Positions 1 through 8,990 of a stretch of 64,000 nt of DNA are shown one piece after another. Made by a program: the position numbers and the translations under genes. The first letter of the stretch is position 1; every line of letters begins with the position of its first letter. This DNA is from Phormidesmis sp963789215 (lineage in GTDB: Bacteria; Cyanobacteriota; Cyanobacteriia; Phormidesmidales; Phormidesmidaceae). The stretch spans positions 744,001 to 808,000 of the forward strand of contig CAWBJY010000011.1 in NCBI GenBank assembly GCA_963789215.1, written 5' to 3'. The notes beneath the pieces are model-generated. The model searched no databases, was not told the DNA's origin, and saw only the letters and a list, made by a program, of their open reading frames with translations.

Positions 1-73
1 GATTATCCATAGCTGCCAGAAAATGGTGATACTTTGTGCTAGGTATGAATGGTTTTGCGGGTAGAAAGTTTCT

Positions 74-1486
74 TTAAGCCGAATAGGCTTCTAGCTGCGA
101 AAAGCGACCTGACGAGAATGCGTAGTTTTTTAGCCACTGTCTATCGGCTGGGTTAGCCATCATCCATCGCTCGATCAGGTCTTTCCAAATGGCCGGTCGG
201 TTCGCTGGCTGCTGGGCAACACCGGCTTCAGAAAGCTGCGCATATAGCTGTGGCTGATCCATGAGCCGTTCGAGGCAACGCACGATTGCCTTTTGATTGC
301 CTTCTGGAAAGATTAGAGCGTTGACCCCGTGAATGAGGTGGCTGCTAAAAAATGCGCGATCGCAGGCCACAATAGGCGTACAGGCCGCCATCGCCACCTG
401 CATCGGCATCGGCATTTCAGTTTTAGACTCAGGGCCCGGTAGGTCGCCTGGAATAATCAGCGCATCCGCCGCGCGAATCTGCGTTAGCAGTTGCCCAATA
501 GACTCTGCCAAAGAGATCGTAACTGCCTCGGTGATTCCTAGCTGTTGCGATTGTTCGAACAGGGCCTCTAGCTCGGCGGGCGGCGTTGCTTCTTCAACCA
601 CAATTTGAAGCATCACCTGGTGACCTTTTTGCTGTAAATCGCTGGCGGCGGCTAGCAAATCGCTAACGTTTGATGAGTGGTCTAAGGTGCCAGCGTAGAG
701 AAGATGAATGCGATCGCGCTCAAGGCTTAGCTGCTTAGGCGAACATTGAGTCAGGGCGTGGGATTGAGGCCATGACCAGGGAATGAGCTTATTGGTAGCA
801 ACGCGGTCTGCCATCATCTCGCAGGCCAAGACGCCCTGCGCCCCTACCCATTTAACCTGTGGACGGCTGATCTGCTTTAGCAAGCTATTGTGCTGCTGCT
901 CTTCCTGAGAATTTAGCGGTATTGGCCATTCGCGAAGGAGCACGACGCTGCTGATGCGGTTGCGATTGGCCCAGCCTAGCAGGTCGTCGTTGGGCGTCGT
1001 CATAACCATGTGCGTAGGGCAAAAGTCTGCTATTAGCCGCTGCATTTTCTTTTTGCGCTGACGGGCACTGCGAGTTGATAGCCCAACAAAAGCTTCCTTA
1101 CTAGCAATGCCGCTGCCAATGAGCCGAATGCCTAACGAACAAACTTCACTGTAGGCCGTTTGAGAATAGCTAGAAAAAATAGCAACTGCTTGCACTTGCT
1201 GCTTCCAGGCGGAGGCGGAGTTGAGGATATGCGCATCTGCGCGGCTAATGGGCTGTGCCCGACAACTGGGCATCATCTCTACAATCAGGCTAGACAAGTA
1301 GGCTCTGTAGTCGGTTTCCTCAACGATGATGAGTAGCCGAACGGCTTTGAGCGACTTTTTATAACTCAGCATCTCCGCTGTGGCTAAGTCTATCGCTCTT
1401 TCTTGGTGCGGCTGATTAGAGGGGCGGGGCCAGCGATTTTTTCGCTCAATGGCTGCTCGAAAATCGAAGTCAATTGAATCGGGCAT
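74..1486 (-). CDS. GT-B-fold glycosyltransferase (GT4-like)
   Basis: A 470-residue soluble protein, read as a glycosyltransferase of the GT-B/GT4 type. The C-terminal half carries the usual sugar-nucleotide landmarks: LLYAGTLDHSSNVSDLL near residue 265, ADALIIPG near 340, and NALIFPEGN near 395, the loop that in GT4 enzymes precedes the C-terminal helices. The canonical E-x7-E motif is not intact (the region reads PESKTEMPMPMQ), so activity or acceptor may be unusual. The first 60 residues are polar and look non-conserved. The gene points away from the glycan cluster that starts at 1998 and probably belongs to the same surface-polysaccharide locus. The ATG at 1486 is the only good start. Donor and acceptor cannot be told from the sequence. 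Confidence 0.75.
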   Translation of the reverse strand: MPDSIDFDFRAAIERKNRWPRPSNQPHQERAIDLATAEMLSYKKSLKAVRLLIIVEETDYRAYLSSLIVEMMPSCRAQPISRADAHILNSASAWKQQVQAVAIFSSYSQTAYSEVCSLGIRLIGSGIASKEAFVGLSTRSARQRKKKMQRLIADFCPTHMVMTTPNDDLLGWANRNRISSVVLLREWPIPLNSQEEQQHNSLLKQISRPQVKWVGAQGVLACEMMADRVATNKLIPWSWPQSHALTQCSPKQLSLERDRIHLLYAGTLDHSSNVSDLLAAASDLQQKGHQVMLQIVVEEATPPAELEALFEQSQQLGITEAVTISLAESIGQLLTQIRAADALIIPGDLPGPESKTEMPMPMQVAMAACTPIVACDRAFFSSHLIHGVNALIFPEGNQKAIVRCLERLMDQPQLYAQLSEAGVAQQPANRPAIWKDLIERWMMANPADRQWLKNYAFSSGRFSQLEAYSA

Positions 1487-1997
1487 TATCGCGATAGCTT
1501 GTAATCAAAGTGTCTAAACGAACAAGGCTACATGGCAAAGCGCTAACGGCAAAACGCTAACGAAAAATACCAGTGTTTCAATCTATTTAGCAGCAGTTTG
1601 CCTGGTCTGATATCTGTACGGCATCTGCTGGTTCTAGGTTTTACGGGGGACGGCTTTTATAGGATTTAAGCCTTCAAAAGAGTGTCCTTTTATACCTATC
1701 TTTTTACATTAGCTACTTGCTTTTTCCGTATAACTATTTATTTAGTTTAGTCAGTGACGGCTCTATTGTTACGAGGGCTTTAAGTGATCGCACTAGAGCG
1801 CTATGAAGTTCTATCTGAAGTTCGATCGCGGTTTAAAAAACGCGCATCCGGAACTATTTTTTTGCGATTGGCTTCTTTTGTAGAGAAGACGCAGACGTTT
1901 GGTTGGGCTAAGCCATTTACTCGATCAAGCTAGCTGCTTTCTATAGTCAACTCTCTATAAAAGGCTCCAAACACACCGGAGTAAGTACTTTAACGTT
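1487..1997. other. 511-bp intergenic region between divergent glycan genes
   Basis: No credible gene in either strand. It must hold the promoters of the leftward glycosyltransferase and of the rightward oxidoreductase operon. An AT-rich stretch (about 1680-1745) and a TATAAAA-like hexamer near 1956-1962, 36 bp before the ATG, are the only promoter-like sequences noticed. A 14-bp tandem duplication lies at 1534-1561. Confidence 0.6.
1534..1561. repeat. 14-bp tandem duplication
   Basis: GGCAAAGCGCTAAC followed directly by GGCAAAACGCTAAC (one mismatch), 48 bp upstream of the leftward glycosyltransferase start. Confidence 0.9.
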
Positions 1998-3095
1998 ATG
2001 CCAGCAGTGCTCAAATCAGCCGTCATTGGCACCGGAGTTATCTCAAAGCAGCACCTTTCCTTTTTGCAGAAATGCGCAAAGGCGGACTTAGTAGGCGTTT
2101 GCGACTTGTCTCCGGCGGCGGTGAACTACGCCGTAGAAACTTACGGCCCTAGCCAAGCTGACGGCCAGCTAGAGGGCGGCTCTTTAGCGATCGCCTATAC
2201 CGACTATGCCAAAATGCTCGAAGTTGCCCGGCCAGATGTGGTTCATATTCTGACGCCGCCGCAAACTCATCAGGCGATCGCCACGGACTGTTTGCGAGCG
2301 GGCGCTCACGTCATCTGTGAGAAACCGGTGGCGACCACCTACCAAGACTTTACGGATTTGTGGCAGATTTCTCGCGAGTGCGATCGCTATCTAATCGAAG
2401 ACCAAAACTATCGCTTCAACGGCCCGGTTCGCGCTATTCAAGCACTGATTGATGACGGCACTTTAGGCACCGTTCAAGAAGTCGAAATTCGCATGGCGCT
2501 AGATTTGCGCAGCGGCGGGCGCTATGCCGATGAGAACTTACCTAGCCCCATTCACAACATGCCAGCCGGGGTCATTCACGATTTTGTGACGCACTTGAGC
2601 TATCTGCTGCTGTCCTTTTTGCCAGAGGCCAATTTTGATCGCGTTTCGGCAGCCTGGAGCAACCACGGCGGCGGCGATTTGTTCAAGTACGACGATTTAG
2701 ACGCGCTGGTCATTGGCGGTCAGGCGCATGGGCGCATTCGCTTTAGCAGCTATACGTCGCCCGACTGCTTTTCGATTATGGTTCGAGGCGATCGCGGCTA
2801 CGCAGAAACCGATTTGTTTCAGCCCTATTTGCGCTGCGTGGTGCCTCGCAGCGGCGGCAAGCAGCTTTCTCCTTTAGTCAACCACTTCGCCAATGGTTGG
2901 GAGCTGATGAGTGCTAGCGCTCGCAACTTCCGCCGCAAAATTATGCAAAAGACGCCCTATGAAGGGCTGCACTACTTACTCGATGAAACTTACAGCGCCT
3001 TAAGCGTAGGCCAAGCGCCGCCCATCAAATTTAACGACATGGCCCGCACGAGCCAACTGGTTGAAGCCTTACTCGCACAGGAGAACAGACTGTAA
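1998..3095 (+). CDS. Gfo/Idh/MocA-family oxidoreductase
   Basis: A 365-residue NAD(P)-dependent sugar-type dehydrogenase. The N-terminal Rossmann fold starts AVIGTGVISKQHL (residues 8-20). The family EKP motif lies near residues 107-110 (CEKPVATTY), and the C-terminal alpha/beta domain holds an N-M-P-A-G-V-I-H-D-F segment where members of the family place the catalytic Asp/His. Family members oxidise or epimerise nucleotide sugars or inositol; substrate here is unknown. It is the first gene of a rightward cluster, and its stop overlaps the next start (TAATG), so the two are translationally coupled. By context it probably modifies a sugar for the surface glycan assembled by the downstream glycosyltransferases. 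Confidence 0.85.
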   Translation: MPAVLKSAVIGTGVISKQHLSFLQKCAKADLVGVCDLSPAAVNYAVETYGPSQADGQLEGGSLAIAYTDYAKMLEVARPDVVHILTPPQTHQAIATDCLRAGAHVICEKPVATTYQDFTDLWQISRECDRYLIEDQNYRFNGPVRAIQALIDDGTLGTVQEVEIRMALDLRSGGRYADENLPSPIHNMPAGVIHDFVTHLSYLLLSFLPEANFDRVSAAWSNHGGGDLFKYDDLDALVIGGQAHGRIRFSSYTSPDCFSIMVRGDRGYAETDLFQPYLRCVVPRSGGKQLSPLVNHFANGWELMSASARNFRRKIMQKTPYEGLHYLLDETYSALSVGQAPPIKFNDMARTSQLVEALLAQENRL

Positions 3096-4252
3096 TGACG
3101 ACGCTTAACGACGCTTCGAATAACGACGCTTCGAATAACGATGCTTCGAACGTAGATCCAAAACCCGCTTTGACTGCTCAAAAAAAGGTATTTATTACGG
3201 GTGCGGCGGGCTTCGTCGGCCAGTATGTGGTAGCTGCGGTGCTGCGGGCGGGGCATCAGGTGCTCGCGAACGTTCGCGCTAAAACTAATCTGGAGCAGGT
3301 GAGCTGGCACAACAGCCCAAATGTGACCATTGTGCGGCAAGATTTGCGATCGCGCCGAGGGCTAACAGAGGCATTAACGGGTGCTGACGCTGTAATTCAC
3401 CTAGCGGCAGTTAAAGGCGGCGACTTCTACGATCAGTTTGCGGGCACCGTCATCGCCACCGAAAATTTGCTTTGGGCAATGAAGGCGCAAGAGATCCGGC
3501 AGCTCGTTGCGATTAGTACCTTTTCGGTATACGACTTTTTGCACATGCAGCCGCATCATCTGCTCGATGAGACTGGCCCGATTGAAGCGAACCCTGCCGA
3601 CCGCGATGGCTACGCTCAAACCAAGCTCATTCAAGAGAAGCTATACCGGGCGTACGAAGGCGATGTGACCATTCTGCGGCCCGGCATGATCTACGGGCGC
3701 GACAACCTTTGGCACGCGCTGATTGGCGCAGAAATGGGCGAAACTCGCTGGCTAAAGATTGGGGGAAAGGCCACGCTGCCGATGGCCTACGTGGAAAACT
3801 GCGCGGCGGCGATCGCCTGCGCTCTAGACGCACCTGCTGCTGTCGGCCAAACCATCAACATTGTGGACGACCATTTGCCCACGCAAAATACCTATCTCGA
3901 TCAGCTTTTGCTGCATACGCTAGAGCCGCCGCAGATAATTCCGGTTCCTTGGTTTGTGATGCGCTCTATCGCTAATTTGGCTTGGTGGGTGAATACGGCG
4001 CTGCTAGATAAGCAGGCTAGACTGCCGGGGATTTTAGTGCCTGCTAAGCTTCAAGGTCGCTTTAAGCCTTTGAAATACAACAACGATAGGGCGAAGGCGC
4101 TGCTGCACTGGACGCCGGATTATTCGCTGGAAGAGGCATTTGAGCGCAGCTGTAGCGATTTGGATTTGGTGGCGGTTGAGACCGATATCAATATCGATAA
4201 ATTGGCTGAACCGAGTGAACCCAAAGGCATTCCAGCCGCTGCTGGCTATTAA
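3095..4252 (+). CDS. NAD-dependent epimerase/dehydratase (extended SDR)
   Basis: A 385-residue extended short-chain dehydrogenase. The nucleotide-binding glycine motif GAAGFVG is near residues 36-42 and the catalytic Y-x3-K is YAQTK near 173-177, preceded by an ISTFS serine/threonine strand. Such enzymes epimerise, reduce or dehydrate NDP-sugars or act on 3-hydroxy intermediates; the substrate is not known here. Its ATG shares one base with the previous stop codon. The N-terminal 25 residues before the fold are an NDASN pentapeptide repeated three times, encoded by a 15-bp tandem repeat, and look like a recent non-functional extension. A possible in-frame later start does not exist before the Rossmann motif, so the repeat is probably translated. 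Confidence 0.85.
   Translation: MTTLNDASNNDASNNDASNVDPKPALTAQKKVFITGAAGFVGQYVVAAVLRAGHQVLANVRAKTNLEQVSWHNSPNVTIVRQDLRSRRGLTEALTGADAVIHLAAVKGGDFYDQFAGTVIATENLLWAMKAQEIRQLVAISTFSVYDFLHMQPHHLLDETGPIEANPADRDGYAQTKLIQEKLYRAYEGDVTILRPGMIYGRDNLWHALIGAEMGETRWLKIGGKATLPMAYVENCAAAIACALDAPAAVGQTINIVDDHLPTQNTYLDQLLLHTLEPPQIIPVPWFVMRSIANLAWWVNTALLDKQARLPGILVPAKLQGRFKPLKYNNDRAKALLHWTPDYSLEEAFERSCSDLDLVAVETDINIDKLAEPSEPKGIPAAAGY
3107..3151 (+). repeat. 15-bp tandem repeat, three copies, in coding sequence
   Basis: Unit AACGACGCTTCGAAT at 3107-3121, 3122-3136 and (two mismatches) 3137-3151. Encodes NDASN three times at the N terminus of the epimerase. Confidence 0.95.
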
Positions 4253-4267
4253 AAGGATGTTGGATTT

Positions 4268-5608
4268 ATGCGCATTGCCTACCTCACGGGCGAGTACCCT
4301 CGGGTAACCGACACGTTTATTCAGCTAGAAGTGGCCGAGCTGCGGCGGCTAGGCGCAACGGTGCAGCCTTTCTCAGTGCGTCGCCCGCGCCATGGAGAGG
4401 CCCTTAGCCCAGAGCAAAAAGCAGAGCGCGATCGCACTCACTACCTGCTGCCGGCTAATCCCGTTCACTTATTAAAGGCTCATATCAACCTGCTTCGCCG
4501 CCCAAAGCAGTACCTTTTAGCCCTGGCGCTAGCCTGGAAAACCCGACAGCTCGGAATTCGCGGCACGCTCTACCAGGCTATTTACTTTTTAGAAGCCGGT
4601 TTGCTGGCCGACCTGCTTCATCAGCAGAGCATCACACATTTGCACAATCACATTGGCGACTCTAGCGGCACCGTAACGATGCTGGCTTCGGCGCTAGGCA
4701 ACTTTGGCTACAGCTTTACGCTGCACGGCCCCGGCATTTTCTTTGAACCTACGCGCTGGCGCATCGACGAGAAAATTAGCCGGGCTAAGTTTGTTTGCTG
4801 CATCAGTCAGTTTTGCCGCAGCCAGGCGATGATTTTTGCGCCGGTAGAAGTTTGGCCTAAGCTCCAGATTGTTCACTGTGGCGTCGATCCGCACTCGTTT
4901 CTGGCATTAGATCAATTGCCCTCATTAGCGGAGCAGTTCTCTGAGCCGGTAACGCATTCGCTCAACTGTTTTTCGAGGGCTATTAACAGCGGCCAAAGCT
5001 TGCTGTATGTGGGTCGGCTGGCGGCGGCAAAGGGGTTGCCTATACTGCTAAAAAGCCTGAAAGTGCTAGCTTCGAAGCATGCTGCTGTTCACCTTACGGT
5101 AGTCGGTGACGGGCCAGATCGCGAGCTGCTAGAGCGCCAGGCTGCGGATTTGGAGATTGCGGCCCACGTCGATTTTGTTGGCTCTAAGTCGCCTGCTGAG
5201 GTGCGGCGCTACCTGCGGGCTGCGGATGTGTTTGTGATGTCTAGCTTTGCAGAAGGAGTGCCCGTGGTGCTGATGGAGGCGATGATGGCGCAGCGTCCGG
5301 TGGTGGCTACGCAGATTGCGGGCATTAGCGAACTGGTAGAGGATGGGGTCAGCGGATTTTTGGTGCCGCCGAGCGATGTGGAGCGGTTGAGCGATCGCAT
5401 TCATCAGCTGCTCTCTGACGAGGATTTGCGTCAGCGGTTTGGTCAGCAGGGTCAGCGCCGAGTTAGCGAAGCGTTTAACGTTCACAACGAGGCCAAAAAG
5501 CTTTACGCCCTGATGAGTACGGCTACGAATGAGCAGCCTGCTGCTCAGCGCTCAGCGGGGGTTGCCTCTGCCCGATTGATCAAATCTTCTGCGGGCGTAC
5601 GGAACTAA
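4268..5608 (+). CDS. GT4 glycosyltransferase (WcaL/colanic-acid type)
   Basis: A 446-residue GT4 enzyme. The N terminus MRIAYLTGEYPRVTDTFIQ is the form seen in WcaL-like transferases. The C-terminal domain has LLYVGRLAAAKGLPILLKSL near residue 240 (nucleotide-sugar site) and the complete E-x7-E motif in FAEGVPVVLMEAMMA near 328-338, followed by GISELVEDGVSGFLVPP. It adds a sugar from a nucleotide donor to a growing glycan on the cytoplasmic face. It lies 15 bp after the epimerase and is clearly in the same operon. The C-terminal 25 residues are Ala/Ser rich and outside the fold. Confidence 0.88.
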   Translation: MRIAYLTGEYPRVTDTFIQLEVAELRRLGATVQPFSVRRPRHGEALSPEQKAERDRTHYLLPANPVHLLKAHINLLRRPKQYLLALALAWKTRQLGIRGTLYQAIYFLEAGLLADLLHQQSITHLHNHIGDSSGTVTMLASALGNFGYSFTLHGPGIFFEPTRWRIDEKISRAKFVCCISQFCRSQAMIFAPVEVWPKLQIVHCGVDPHSFLALDQLPSLAEQFSEPVTHSLNCFSRAINSGQSLLYVGRLAAAKGLPILLKSLKVLASKHAAVHLTVVGDGPDRELLERQAADLEIAAHVDFVGSKSPAEVRRYLRAADVFVMSSFAEGVPVVLMEAMMAQRPVVATQIAGISELVEDGVSGFLVPPSDVERLSDRIHQLLSDEDLRQRFGQQGQRRVSEAFNVHNEAKKLYALMSTATNEQPAAQRSAGVASARLIKSSAGVRN

Positions 5609-5635
5609 TTTGGGGGTTCGTACTATCTATATGAG

Positions 5636-5669
5636 TAGTCAAATTCTTAAATTAGTCAAATTCTTAAAC
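5636..5669. repeat. 17-bp tandem duplication
   Basis: TAGTCAAATTCTTAAAT followed by the same 17-mer ending in C, midway between the glycosyltransferase stop and the ABC exporter start. Confidence 0.95.
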
Positions 5670-5718
5670 AAATTTTCAGTCAGCTGTTTATCCAGATTTC
5701 TTCGGGCGCTAACTAACG

Positions 5719-7551
5719 ATGTCTCAGTATCTTTCTAGAATGCTCTCTTTGCTGTCGGGCAGTCGCCTACAGCTAGTAAGTTTGCTGGGTTCGTTTATTT
5801 TTGCCTCTTTGCTAGAAGCGCTAGGGGTGGGCCTCATTGCGCCTTTTCTGTCGGTCGCTGCAGATCCAGATATTGCTCGCAACAGCGTGATTAACGGCTT
5901 TTTGCAGGCTATAAATTTGCAAACTGATTCGCAGATTGTCACCGGGCTAGCGCTGATTCTCATCCTTCTGTTTTGCTTTAAAACCTTCGCCTACTTCCTG
6001 TGCAAGTTCTACATTTTAAAGTACAGCTACTGGCAAAAGAACCAGCTAGAAGCGCGTTTAATGCGCACTTACCTACGCATTCCCTATGTTTTTCACCTGA
6101 ATAAAAACAGCGCGGTGCTGATTAAAAACATCGTGGTAGAGGCCCATCAGTTTACGACCAACAGTCTCATTCCAGTTCTAGAGATTATCTCTAACGTCAT
6201 TGTGATGGTGATGCTGCTGGTGCTGCTGGCCTACAGCGAGCTCTCGCTGCTGTTGGTGGCCCTGGTGATCATTTTGCCAACCATTGTAATATTTGCTCGG
6301 CTGAGTCGCCGCGTTAAGGCTTGGGGGCAAATTTTGTCTACCGAGAATCACAAGATGATTGCGGCGGTCAACCACGGCCTGGGTGGACTTAAGGAAACCA
6401 AAATCGTGGGCTGCGAGGACTACTTCGAGCAAGCGCTAGACGTTCACTCTAAAGCGTATGCCCAAGCTGCCGTAAAGGCCGATAGCTTTCGGGTGCTGCC
6501 TCGGGTGGCTATCGAAGCAGTTCTGGTGATTTTTCTGCTGGCGTTTATTGTGTTTTCTCAGCTCGTGACGGGTCGCAGCCTGAGCGATCTGACCTCTGTG
6601 ATGGGGATGTTTGCTGTCGCCGCTATCCGCCTGGTGCCGGCCGTTAGCCAAATTCTCAGCGCCTTGAGCCAAATTCGATTTTCGCACTACGCGCTCGACA
6701 TGCTCTATCTCGATCTAAAAGAGATTGAGCAATTTAACCAGTCGGTTAGCCAGTCGGCACCGGCTGCTAATCTAACGCCCAAATACAACGGAGCGGCGCA
6801 TCAGCTGATTGAACCCGCGCCAGTTGAGCCTGTGTCATCGCACCGTTTAGCCTTCGATTCTGAAGTGACGCTAGAGCGGGTTACCTATCGCTACCCGGTT
6901 TCTGAAAATCCGGCTATTAAAGACGTTTCGCTGACCTTTCGCAAGGGCGAGTCGATTGCGCTGGTGGGCAAGTCCGGCTCGGGTAAGACTACGCTGGTTG
7001 ATGTTTTGCTGGGCCTGCTAACGCCGGAGGCGGGTGATATTAAGGTGGACGGTCAGTCTATCTATCCGAATCTGCGCGGCTGGCAAGATTTACTGGGCTA
7101 TATTCCGCAGTCTATTTTTCTGACTGACAGCACGATTGAGCGAAATATTGCCTATGGGGTGCCCCCTGATGAGATCGATAGCGATCGCTTGCAGAAGGCG
7201 ATCGCGGCGGCGCAGCTAGAAGATTTGATTAGCCAGATGCCAGAAGGCGTAAAGACGCTGGTGGGCGAGCGCGGCGTGCGCGTTTCGGGCGGGCAAAGAC
7301 AGCGCATTGGCATTGCGCGGGCGCTGTATCACGGTCGAGAAATTTTGGTGCTAGACGAGGCCACCTCAGCGCTAGATACCGAAACAGAAGCGCTAGTTAG
7401 CTCGGCGATTAACGCCTTGGCCGGGTCTAAAACCCTGATTATTATTGCGCACCGCTACTCGACTATTGAAAAGTGCGATCGCATTTACGAACTTAGCAAC
7501 GGTCAACTCAAGCGCTCGGGCACTTACCGTGAAGTCATTGCCGCGCAGTAA
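5719..7551 (+). CDS. ABC exporter, MsbA/PglK-like flippase
   Basis: A 610-residue half-transporter with an N-terminal six-helix membrane domain (about residues 15-330) and a C-terminal ATPase. Walker A GKSGSGKTT is near 417-425, the signature VSGGQRQR near 521-528, Walker B ILVLDEATSALD near 541-552, and the switch His in IIAHR near 576. A linker of about 60 residues between the domains is Pro/Ala rich. Members flip lipid-linked oligosaccharides or lipid A across the inner membrane. Sitting between two glycosyltransferases, it most likely exports the lipid-linked product of this cluster. It works as a homodimer in the family. Confidence 0.88.
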   Translation: MSQYLSRMLSLLSGSRLQLVSLLGSFIFASLLEALGVGLIAPFLSVAADPDIARNSVINGFLQAINLQTDSQIVTGLALILILLFCFKTFAYFLCKFYILKYSYWQKNQLEARLMRTYLRIPYVFHLNKNSAVLIKNIVVEAHQFTTNSLIPVLEIISNVIVMVMLLVLLAYSELSLLLVALVIILPTIVIFARLSRRVKAWGQILSTENHKMIAAVNHGLGGLKETKIVGCEDYFEQALDVHSKAYAQAAVKADSFRVLPRVAIEAVLVIFLLAFIVFSQLVTGRSLSDLTSVMGMFAVAAIRLVPAVSQILSALSQIRFSHYALDMLYLDLKEIEQFNQSVSQSAPAANLTPKYNGAAHQLIEPAPVEPVSSHRLAFDSEVTLERVTYRYPVSENPAIKDVSLTFRKGESIALVGKSGSGKTTLVDVLLGLLTPEAGDIKVDGQSIYPNLRGWQDLLGYIPQSIFLTDSTIERNIAYGVPPDEIDSDRLQKAIAAAQLEDLISQMPEGVKTLVGERGVRVSGGQRQRIGIARALYHGREILVLDEATSALDTETEALVSSAINALAGSKTLIIIAHRYSTIEKCDRIYELSNGQLKRSGTYREVIAAQ

Positions 7552-7774
7552 TTGCTGTGAAATGACCGGAAAATGCGCTTTGCATAGCCTTGCTTATTTG
7601 GTGTAGCTAGCTACATAAAGTCCGAAGAAGGCCGGGCTGCTGGCTACGAGCGCATATACTACTACTGGGTAGCTAAAATCGTTCGCTTTTCAGTAAGAAC
7701 CCCCCTTGCTTAAAGGCTAAAACGCTTTGTAGGTGTCCTTTTCATTCCTTCATAAAAAGTGTTCTAGCAGGTAG

Positions 7775-8926
7775 ATGCATATTGCTTGGCTTGGTAAAAA
7801 ATCTCCTTTTTGCGGCAACGTTACATACGGAAAGGAAATTACAAATGCGCTGCTAGATCGCGGTCATCGGGTGACGTTTCTACACTTCGCCGATCCAAAT
7901 GAAACCCCAGACGATATTTCTAGCTACGCAGAAGTATCGCTGCCGTTTATCTTCAAGTCTCAAATTTTGACGATTCCTGCGTTGGGGTCGGCCCGACGAC
8001 TAACCGAAGTCTTAGAGAAGCTAAAGCCCGACTTGGTGCACGCATCTTTAACCCTGACGCCGCTAGATTTTAAGCTGCCAGAAATTTGTCAGAGCTTAGA
8101 TATGCCGCTGGTGGCCACCTTTCATCCGGCGTTTGATAGCAAGCGGCGAAATCTCTCTTCAAGTACTCAGCACCTCACCTATCAGCTCTATGCGCCGCGC
8201 CTGGCAAACTACGACAAGGTGATTGTTTTTTCAAAAATTCAGCGTAATTTGCTAGTGAAGCTAGGCGTTCCTGCCGATCGGGTGGCGGTCATTCCGAACG
8301 GCGTTGATGTCTCGCGATATGCACCTGGCCCTTCAAAAATTAAGCGCCAGCTAAAAGCCCGTCAGCTATATGTGTATCAGGGCAGACTCGCGCTAGAGAA
8401 AAACGTAGAATCGCTGCTGCGCGGTTGGAAACTGGCTGAAATGGGGCCAGACAACAAGCTGGCGATTGTCGGCAGCGGCTCGCTAGAAGCCTCGCTAAAA
8501 GCGTTTTATCCTGAGGATAATATCGTTTGGCTAGGCTTTGTGGCGAATGAGGAGCGCCGCATTGAAATTTTGCAGGGTGCCGACTGCTTTGTTTTACCCT
8601 CTTTAGTGGAAGGGTTATCGCTATCGCTGCTAGAGGCAATGGCCTGTGGAGCGGCCTGTATGGCAACGGATGCAGGGGCTGATGGCGAAGTGCTAGACCA
8701 GGGCGCGGGCATCATTTTGAATACGCAAAAGGTGTCGAGCCAGCTACAAACGCTGTTTCCCCTTTTAAGAGAGCATCCTGAAATTATGCAGATGCTAGGC
8801 GAAAAAGCGCGATCGCGTGTTCTAGAACGCTATACGCTCAGCCAAAACATCACGCTTTTAGAACAGCTCTATCAAACGATTGCAGCGCCCGCAAGAAACA
8901 GCTACGTTTTGCGTAAAGGGGCATGA
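7775..8926 (+). CDS. GT4 glycosyltransferase
   Basis: A 383-residue GT4 enzyme. The N-terminal GT-B domain starts MHIAWLGKKSPFCGNVTYG, with the glycine-rich donor/acceptor loop. The linker IPNGVDVSRYAP is near residue 175, YQGRLALEKNVESLL near 205, and the E-x7-E motif EGLSLSLLEAMACG near 277-290. It acts at the cytoplasmic membrane face on a lipid or glycan acceptor that cannot be named. A 223-bp gap separates it from the exporter, so it may have its own promoter, but orientation and function place it in the same glycan cluster. The stop codon lies inside an 8-bp tandem duplication. Confidence 0.88.
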   Translation: MHIAWLGKKSPFCGNVTYGKEITNALLDRGHRVTFLHFADPNETPDDISSYAEVSLPFIFKSQILTIPALGSARRLTEVLEKLKPDLVHASLTLTPLDFKLPEICQSLDMPLVATFHPAFDSKRRNLSSSTQHLTYQLYAPRLANYDKVIVFSKIQRNLLVKLGVPADRVAVIPNGVDVSRYAPGPSKIKRQLKARQLYVYQGRLALEKNVESLLRGWKLAEMGPDNKLAIVGSGSLEASLKAFYPEDNIVWLGFVANEERRIEILQGADCFVLPSLVEGLSLSLLEAMACGAACMATDAGADGEVLDQGAGIILNTQKVSSQLQTLFPLLREHPEIMQMLGEKARSRVLERYTLSQNITLLEQLYQTIAAPARNSYVLRKGA

Positions 8927-8936
8927 GTGCATGAGT
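8921..8936. repeat. 8-bp tandem duplication over a stop codon
   Basis: GCATGAGT twice; the TGA stop of the glycosyltransferase (8924-8926) is within the first copy. Confidence 0.85.
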
Positions 8937-8990
8937 GCAGGGGTCGCGCACAGGGCCGACCCATCCCGTCGCTACAGGTTGTTTAGCGCT

